A stretch of 51,142 bases of DNA from Tubiluchus corallicola. Lineage: Eukaryota > Priapulida > Priapulimorpha > Priapulimorphida > Tubiluchidae. The notes beneath the pieces are model-generated. The model was not told where the DNA came from. It searched no databases and was given only the letters and a program-made list of their open reading frames with translations. Position numbers and translations under genes: made by a program. Shown here piece by piece: positions 43,751-51,142 of this stretch. The stretch spans positions 5,001 through 56,142 of the forward strand of contig JAQGDQ010001193.1 of NCBI GenBank assembly GCA_030141605.1, written 5' to 3'. The stretch's first letter is position 1; every line of letters begins with the position of its first letter.

Positions 43751-46700
43751 ATCAATCTCTCCCTTTGCCTTTCTCTCTTCTGCTCTGTCTCTCTTTCTCT
43801 CGAATTAAAACAATTAACAAAAAATGGATTTCGACTGAGTGGGAATCTAATAAATTGGTGAATTTTCAAGTTTAAGTTACAACTCACTGAGTATTTGCTT
43901 TCAGAAGTTGTGATCTTGGGGATTGCAGCCCTGCTCACAATGCTACTAACGTTACTGGCTTATGGCGGATTCAGGTAATTTCTATTTATGCAGTAAAACA
44001 TATAAACGCAGCAATGAACCTTTCCACAGTTCCAACGATTGATGATGATCGTTAAATGTCAAAGGTTAAGTGAACCTGACAACGCATTTGTGTACACTTG
44101 ACGACGCAGTTGCTATTGTAATAGTAACAGTTTTAGCAGCTAACGTATTACGCTTTACTCACACATGAAAGCACTTCCTTGTGTTTAAATATAAACTGTT
44201 GTATACGCATCACGCATTACGCATTACGCGCACAAGGAAACATTTCCATGTGTTTAAATATAAACTGCTGTATACGCATTACGCATTACGCATTACGCGC
44301 ACAAGGAAACATTTCCTTGCATTTAAATATAAACTGCTGTATACGCATTACGCATTACGCGTACAAGGAAACATTTCCATATGTTTAAATATAAACTGCT
44401 GTATACGCATTACGCATTACGCGCAGAAAGAAACATTTCCATGTGTTTCAATATAAACTGCGGTATACGCATTACGCATTACGCGCACAAGGAAACATTT
44501 GCATGCGTTTAAATATAAACTGCTGTGTACGCATTACGCATTACGCGCACAAGGAAACATTTGCATGCGTTTAAATATAAACTGCTGTATACGCATTACG
44601 GACCACGCATTATGCATTACGCGCACAAGCAAACATTTCCATGTGTCTAAATATAAACTGCTGTATACGCATTACGCATTACGGATCACGCATTACGCAT
44701 TACGCGCACTAGGAAACATTTCCATGTGTTTAAATATAAACTGCTGTATATGCATTACGCATTACGGACCACGCATTACGCATTACGCGCACAAGCAAAC
44801 ATTCCCATGTGTTTAAATATAAACTGCTGTATACGCATTACGCATTACGGATCACGCATTACGCATTACGTACACAAGGAGTCGTAGCTTAACCGTGAAA
44901 AGATTTTCTTCTCTGCACAGGTATGGTCAATATAGAACACGAAGTAACGAAATACGGACGATGCTGAGCGAAAATAAAGGTAAAATAATTTATCTCACGT
45001 TATTTAATTCAATTTAATTAAACTCCATTTTGTTTTCTCAATAGCAGTTGAAATTCGTCCTGATTATTACGTTCATATCGTCATTATTACGTCATAATTC
45101 ATTTGTTCTCTCTTGTGGCTAATTAGTTCTTGAAAGCATCTAGAATTGTGGCAGACACTCCATCAATGCTGAAAACCCTAAACATGTTTGCGTGACTTCT
45201 TCTTCTTCTTCAATGAATTATACGTCCAGGGACATGATTCTGCTCACCTTCCTATGCCAGGACTTCCTGCTCACCGCAATGCCCCAGGTGGATTTATTTC
45301 TAAGGTTCAATGCTGAAATGTTTAAATCTTTCTGTGCAAAATCTAAATATGTTAACATTTGTCCTCCTGCAGGTTTTTTAGCCGGTTCTATGGCTTGTTG
45401 AAGAGCTATCTTCACTGGAAAATCATCAGGTAGTCTAAGCATATGCCCAATCCATCTTAAACAGCGTCTTGTCCAAGGTTCTTCTTTTATTTTTTCATAT
45501 AGATCTTTGTTTGAAATTTTCTTTGGCCATCTAATACCCAAAATGTTTCTGTAATTTCGCCTTTGAAATGCATCGATTTCAGCTTTATGATTTGCTTTTA
45601 ATGTCCAAGAGCTCAGAGGTATACAGAAATACAGTTTCAACTAAGGCTGAGAATATTCTAATTTTTGTTTCCAAAGAAATCTTCCTATTCTCAAAAACTT
45701 TTGTGAGTTTAGAGTAAGCTGATAATGCCATTATCTTCCGTCTTGATATGTCTTGATATTTTTAATGTATTTTAAATATTATTGCATCTCATGTATCTTA
45801 AATTGATTTTTTAGCATGCTGAAATTTAAAAAAAATGTTGTGCTGTACAGAAATAACCTTGACATTACATTCCGTTACATTTCATTACATTGTGCCACTA
45901 AAATGTGATACAAGAAATAACTCAACCTTTTAAGTAAAATAGTTGTAAGAAATCATGAATTCTAAACAATTTATATTTATTGCAGAAATGTTTGCAAAAC
46001 TAAGAACCGAAATTGCAGTGCATACGAAAAACGAGGTAAGCATTTCTCCTTATATGTAAAAGAAAAATGAAATTACTCACTTTATTGCTGTAAAATGAAA
46101 TTACTCACTTTATTGCTGCAAAATGAAATTACTCACTTTGCTGCTGTAAAATGAAGTTACTCACTTTGCTGCTGTAAAATGAAGTTACTCACTTTATCAC
46201 CCTATGGTGAAATTACTCACTTTATTACTGTAAAAATAAAATTACTCACTTTATTGCTGTAAAAATAAAATTACTCACTTTATTGCTGTAAAATGAAATT
46301 ACTCACTTTATTGCTGTAAAATGAAATTACTCACTTTATTGCTGCAAAATGAAATTACTCACTTTGCTGCTGTAAAATGAAGTTACTCACTTTATCACCC
46401 TATGGTGAAATTACTCACTTTATTACTGTAAAAATAAAATTACTCACTTTATTGCTGTAAAAATAAAATTACTCACTTTATTGCTGTAAAATGAAATTAC
46501 TCACTTTATTGCTGTAAAATGAAATTACTCACTTTATTGCTGCAAAATGAAATTACTCACTTTGCTGCTGTAAAATGAAGTTACTCACTTTATCACCCTA
46601 TGGTGAAATTACTCACTTTATTACTGTAAAAATAAAATTACTCACTTTATTGCTGTAAAAATAAAATTACTCACTTTATTGCTGTAAAATGAAATTACTC

Positions 46701-48703
46701 ACTTTTTTGCTATTCTAAAATAAACTACTGATTTTTTACTTTAAGATGAAACTACTCACTTAGTTGCTCAGTTACTCTGAATTGAAATTACTCGCTTTGT
46801 GACAGCAAAATGAAACGAATCATCTTGTAACTCTAAAATGAAATCACTCGTTTTGTTACTGCAAAACGAAATTATTCAGTTTGTCACTGTAATACTAAAT
46901 TAATAAGTTTGTTACCCTAACATGAAATTACTCAGTTTGTTACTGTAATACGAAATTATAAGTTTGTTATTTTAAAATGAAATTACTCAGTTTGTTACTG
47001 TAATGTGAAACTGCACATTTTGTTACTTTAAAATGAAATTACTCGTTTTGTTACTCTAAAATGAAATTACTCACTTTGTTACGCTAAAATGAAATTACTC
47101 ACTTTATTGCTCTTATTAAACCATAATTACACCAAGAGAAGTTGCAGCAATGAACACTGGTAGCTCTCACAACAAAACTCACAACAAACGTGATTGTTAT
47201 TGTTAAATTGCTATTTTTAATGTTAAGTTGCTATTTTTAATATTAAATTGCTATTTTAAATGTTAAAATGCTATTTTTATTGTTAAATTGCTATTTACTT
47301 TAAATTGCTATTTTTAATGTTAAGTTGCTATTTTTAATGTTAGATTGCTATTTTAGTGTTAAATTGCTATTTTTATTCTTAGATTGCTAATTTTAATGTT
47401 AGATTGCTATTTTAATGTCAAATTGCTATTATCATTGTCATTGCAGATGGATTACAAACAAGCGTGTAAAAATCAAATGAAGAAGGAAATAACCAGACTG
47501 AAGGAAACAGCAAGAAAAGAAAGAAAAGAGAACAGCCTCGCTTGCAAAAAGGAACTAGCTGCTAGACTTGATGCACAAAAAGCAGAGTTTGCTGAACTAG
47601 CCAAGGGTTGCTTAGATAATGTAGATGCAGTGAACGCTGCAGAAGAAATAGATGTAAGTTTAGAAACTTAAAGGACAAGAAAAGGGGGTACCGGAAGTTG
47701 ATTTCGGAAAAAAAATCACCTTAAAAATTATACTATTATATCGTACTTGCGTTAAAAGAAATTTTTGTTTGTTTTCATCTTAAATCTCCCACAATAGGGA
47801 TCCTAAGGAGCCATTACATGACGTCATATACGCACAACGTAAATCTGGGGAAGAAAAGGCAATTTTAAATTATGTCCTAAAAAACTTTCCAGGCAAATCT
47901 ATATTACTCAGCATTTCACTTACCTGCTGGAAAGACGTATGCAGCCAGAAATGATAATTTAAAATGTTAGTGCCAATTGCTGAAATATCATCATCATCAT
48001 CTTATCCTTATTGTTACCGTTACCGTTATCAGTAAGGATAACGATAAGGACAAGGATATCACAATCATTAAATGATTATTAACATAATCATCGTCATTAT
48101 CATTATCATCACTGCCATATCGACATTATCGCCTTCATCTTTGCTGTCATCAATCACAAAAATATCGTTGTCATCACTGTCATCATCATCATCATCATTG
48201 TCATCGCTGCCATTACCAATAAGGATAAGGACATTATATCATTATCATAAAATTATTGTTAACATAATCATTGTCATTATCATTGTCATCACTGTCATAT
48301 CATCATTATAGTCTTCTCCTTCGCCAGCATCAACCACAAAAATATCGTGACCACCGTTATCATCATCGTCGTCGTCGCCGACGCCATCATCATCATCATC
48401 ATCATCACCGTCGTCGTCATAATCATCAGTTAATAATTTGATTACCAAGTGCCTTCTAGTTATAAATTTTTGCAATCGCATATCTTATGTTGTTCATTAT
48501 TTTGCATTTTGTAGGTAGAGTCTGATTTAGACAGAGCTTACGAGGAATTGTACTACAGTGACAAGACTGATGCTGAAGATTCAGCTAACGACCATCCAAC
48601 TCCAGCATCCATCAAGGAATCTCTTTCCACTCGCAGTCTCTCTCCACGGCTTGGAGAATATTCTGAATTAGAGTCACCCAAACCATCACGAATGTCAAAT
48701 TAG
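42985..48703 (+). CDS. single-pass membrane, charged-helix protein, right-arm copy (5' end missing)
   Basis: Exons 42985-43177, 43905-43974, 44921-44979, 45986-46035, 47447-47653 and 48515-48703 join in one frame of about 214 residues to TAG. Order: a hydrophilic acidic segment (NDDEEEAEPFQEADSEPS); one membrane helix encoded almost alone by exon 2 (VVILGIAALLTMLLTLLAYG); a basic stretch (YGQYRTRSNEIR); a Lys/Glu-rich, probably helical or coiled segment with three cysteines (MDYKQACKNQMKKEITRLKE onward); and a Ser/Pro-rich tail ending PSRMSN. The layout suggests a type I surface protein with a cytoplasmic helical tail. No start codon: TAG precedes 42985 in frame, so a splice acceptor (ggaattag) and an upstream exon are needed, but only the spacer lies upstream. 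I do not recognise the family. Confidence 0.75.
43240..43805. repeat. (CT)n microsatellite, right arm
   Basis: Pyrimidine-only tract in intron 1, mirror of 41765-42320. Confidence 0.93.
44165..44880. repeat. 75-bp minisatellite, right arm
   Basis: Mirror of 40660-41405 with different numbers of the inner word cgcatta per copy (cgcattacgcattacg, cggatcacgcattacg). Confidence 0.9.
45190..45750 (-). mobile_element. non-LTR retrotransposon 3' end, right arm
   Basis: Mirror of 39785-40345; 140-codon frame still open, with Ser to Cys (TRRCLRW) and Ile to Phe (DDFPVK) changes. Confidence 0.85.
46060..47110. repeat. 28-bp minisatellite with higher-order repeat, right arm
   Basis: Mirror of 38655-39475 but about 230 bp longer. 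A variant unit with tcaccctatggtga occurs at about 46197, 46395 and 46593, a higher-order period of about 198 bp; the left arm has this variant once. Confidence 0.9.
47195..47440. repeat. 21-bp minisatellite, right arm
   Basis: About 11 copies of ttgctatttttaatgttaa, directly before exon 47447. Longer than the left-arm array. Confidence 0.8.
47985..48430. repeat. (ATC)n-type imperfect repeat, right arm
   Basis: Mirror of 37440-37880. Confidence 0.85.
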
Positions 48704-48738
48704 TATGAAGCATTTGATTTGATGTCAATTAATAAGTT

Positions 48739-48744
48739 AATAAA
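48739..48744 (+). terminator. polyadenylation signal, right membrane-protein gene
   Basis: AATAAA 36 bases after the TAG at 48701-48703. Confidence 0.5.
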
Positions 48745-48858
48745 TTTCATTTCGCTTTTGGTCTCTATTATGCGTCATATCAATATTTTCATAAGTTCAT
48801 ATATATATATATGTTTTGTGAAAGTCATGTTTGAAGTTGTAGATCACTCACTTTGTTA

Positions 48859-49225
48859 TGATTGAGTTTACGCACCGAAGTATGAACAAGAATAAAAAAT
48901 CTATAATAGGTATTTGCACTGCACACAACAGAAAAGTGTTTATTAAACTAAAGACACATGAGCAGCATGACTGCTGCACTGAACACTGAGAGTGAGAGCG
49001 AGAGTGACCTGAAAGCAAAACCAGTCAGTATATACAGGTATAGGTGACCTATGCAGACTTGCACAGGCTTCAAAACAACTATTACTTTAAAATAGGGAGA
49101 GAACCAGTGAATATGCATTCACTGGACCATACAATTATACTGAGGGTAAGTCAGCTGGTAAAATGTAACAGGATTAGCCCATTGATGGCAGCACCTAATT
49201 ATAATGTACAATTCCAACTTCCACA
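48859..49225 (-). mobile_element. LTR retrotransposon remnant, right arm
   Basis: Mirror of the LTR at 36645-37005, 367 bp, one copy of the 52-base module that is expanded at 15597-15890. Confidence 0.75.
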
Positions 49226-50515
49226 TGTTTGTTTGTTTACTGAACCGCCACCACAGTTAAACATATAATGTACCAGCAATAAATAAATAAACAAGATCAA
49301 AGTGACACTGAAGGAGACTAAAATGGATACAAAACACCAGCTTAACGTGTTGACCAAAAGTTTCTTTATTCTGAAAGACAATTATTAACATTTAGTTTAA
49401 TTTGCATTGAGTAGAAGAAAATTATTTGCATGATTAAATGTATTGCTATAACTAAGAACTGATGTAAAAACTATGTAAACTATATTGAAATTAATTAACA
49501 ATAACTAACGTTGTTAGAGCCTTTAACAGTTACAAAGACAGGAATGAGAACTCCAAGTAGCCTTAAGAACAACAATGTCACAACAATAAATTCGTAAGAA
49601 ATTCACAGTCATAATGCTCATCACAGACAGAAAAATAGAGCAATGGCGGAGAGAACCAAAAGACGGGTAAAATGTCATACAACTACTACAGCTATAGCTC
49701 ACGAAAGATCAAAATGCTAATGTATTCAAGGATATTAGGTGCTTCAATTTATAAAGAGTGACTACTGTAAAAGGTAAAAAGCCTACTAAATAAACAAACA
49801 GGTGGCAGCACCGTGGCAGTAATTGAGAACTAAATTAAAACCAAAAAAGGGCCTATGCACCCACAATAGAGACGTTTAAAGTTAAACTAAACCCTGACTA
49901 TAATATAAGCTTTTAAAACTTACAATCCTACTCTCATTACGAATATTCGATTAATTTTATTATAAACTTTCTATGAAACTTGTTTCTTTTGAGTTTTTAT
50001 CACTTCGTTCTTAGCGGTTTTAAATTTGAGGAACTGCCATTTTTCGTTGCACGAGACGAATGACGTCATGAGTACAGTCACGAGGTCACCAAGGATCCGC
50101 AAACAAACATCTTTCTGTACCGCGTACGTCATTCTCGCTCACTCGCGCTAGAGACGTGAAACATGGCGATCTTTATGACAGTGCGCACATTCTAAATTCA
50201 ACAGAAAAACGTGAGTTATTTAATTTATAAATTTTTTTGTTTAATAATAACTATGAATTCTTTGTTAAATCGTAGTAGTGCCTTAAAAAAACTTCAATGT
50301 ATGTTGGGGTTATATAGGCCTTTATAGAGACAAAATTCATTCACAAAGGAATATGGTGGCTGGAGCGTACAGAACAACTAACAGCGAATTCAAACAGGTG
50401 ACAAAATAATTCTTACAATTACGTTAAAATGGTATCACGATAAAAATATATATGTTTTGTATGTTACATTAAATTTTACAAGGCTGGTGTTTTGTGTTTT
50501 GTACGTAATCAAAAT
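49226..50515. other. no gene seen, right arm
   Basis: Mirror of 35356-36644, including TGACGTCA at 50061-50068. Confidence 0.5.
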
Positions 50516-50830
50516 ATCTTCTTCTTCTTCCCAGCTTTTCCCTATGTGGTGTCGCCATTGTGAATGAGTCTTCTCCACGTGTTCCTGTTGTTGTCCATCT
50601 CTTCATTTATGTCTTCCCTTCCAACATGATCTTCACCGACTCTTCTTTTCAGGTGTCCATACCATCGCAATCTTGCGAGGCTTCCACTACTTTTACTGTT
50701 CCTCTGATATTATTATTTCTAATTTTATCTCTTCTTTTTATTCCCACCATTCATCTTGACATCCTCACCTCCACTACACTCATTTTCTTCTCTTCGGTCT
50801 TCTTTAGAGAAGCTGCTTCCAGCCCATAGT
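50516..50830 (-). mobile_element. non-LTR retrotransposon 3' end, right arm
   Basis: Mirror of 35040-35355. Confidence 0.75.
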
Positions 50831-50841
50831 CGAATTCAGTC

Positions 50842-50916
<75 letters not shown>

Positions 50917-50932
50917 TATTATTATTATTAAG
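50842..50932. repeat. (ATT)n microsatellite, right arm
   Basis: Mirror of 34914-35029. Confidence 0.95.
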
Positions 50933-51041
50933 CCATCAAAGGCAATGATATCTTAGCCATGGGACGTGAATGCTCCTTTCTTAGCAGGTAAACAGTCAGA
51001 TTAAAACCACACAAGGTGAGCATCGAACTGGCATCCTTGTG

Positions 51042-51142
51042 TTAGTAGAATTCAGCTGCTGTTTCATTTCTAGAGAGAGGTTCTGTGAGTTGCAGTATGC
51101 TTGGCTTGAACTGCACTAGCAGAATGAAGTAAGTCACAAATA
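51042..51142 (-). CDS. second receptor copy, last exon (partial, cut by window end)
   Basis: The minus strand reads (V)FVTYFILLVQFKPS and a tail ending AAEFY then TAA. It lacks only the first bases of the exon, which lie past 51142. It is the inverse of 34694-34804, so a second gustatory-receptor-like gene convergent with the first is predicted beyond the window. Only three coding differences are visible, two silent. Confidence 0.8.
   Translation of the reverse strand, partial: FVTYFILLVQFKPSILQLTEPLSRNETAAEFY

Larger units (their letters stand above)
42970..51142. repeat. right arm of the giant inverted duplication (runs off the window)
   Basis: Mirror of 34694-42603. The inner end is defined by loss of similarity just before aattagaatttggttcgtg (42979). 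The outer end is beyond 51142. Confidence 0.93.

Overview
This is AT-rich nuclear DNA from an invertebrate animal. It has GT-AG introns, long intronic stretches packed with microsatellites and transposon remnants, secreted EGF/pentraxin modules and a 7-transmembrane receptor of the gustatory-receptor superfamily. Nothing points to bacterial, organellar or vertebrate DNA. A marine invertebrate, perhaps a lophotrochozoan, is a guess from the repeat load; I cannot name the species.

Region 1 (about 1.1-23.7 kb, + strand) is one multi-exon gene for a secreted protein made of repeated modules: EGF-pentraxin, EGF-pentraxin, pentraxin, pentraxin-stop. All modules have phase 1-1 boundaries. The first two units are a tandem genomic duplication of about 6.7 kb that includes the introns. 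The third lost its EGF exon, a fifth survives only as a relic at about 17.8-17.95 kb, and the last is the most diverged. The introns hold datable insertions, because the duplicated units give filled and empty sites side by side: hAT-type MITEs, a long-TIR foldback element, a mariner-like MITE, a retroposed SINE headed by 5S rRNA, LTR fragments and microsatellites.

Region 2 (about 23.7-28.7 kb) has no gene I can support. It holds a non-LTR retrotransposon 3' end, a solo-LTR-like unit with heat-shock-element motifs upstream of its TATA box, a tRNA-like repeat, a piggyBac-type MITE, a reverse-transcriptase scrap and a TTCGAA-rich MITE.

Region 3 (28.8-34.8 kb, + strand) is a three-exon gene for a 459-residue gustatory-receptor-like protein. 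It has seven hydrophobic segments, the family's C-terminal TYxxxxxQF motif and two phase-0 introns near the 3' end. Its first intron holds piggyBac-like and other elements.

Region 4 (about 34.7 kb to the window end) is a giant inverted duplication with arms of about 8 kb and a spacer of about 0.37 kb near 42.6-42.97 kb. Each arm carries the last exon of the receptor gene at its outer end, so a second, convergent receptor copy should continue past 51142. Each arm also carries a copy of an unrecognised gene for a single-pass membrane protein with an acidic N-terminal side and a charged helical C-terminal side. The two copies diverge from the centre, and neither has a visible first exon. The spacer is built from two copies of a SINE-like element with an (ATG)n tail. 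The arms differ by small substitutions and by minisatellite length, so the structure is either a real palindrome or two haplotypes joined head to head by assembly.
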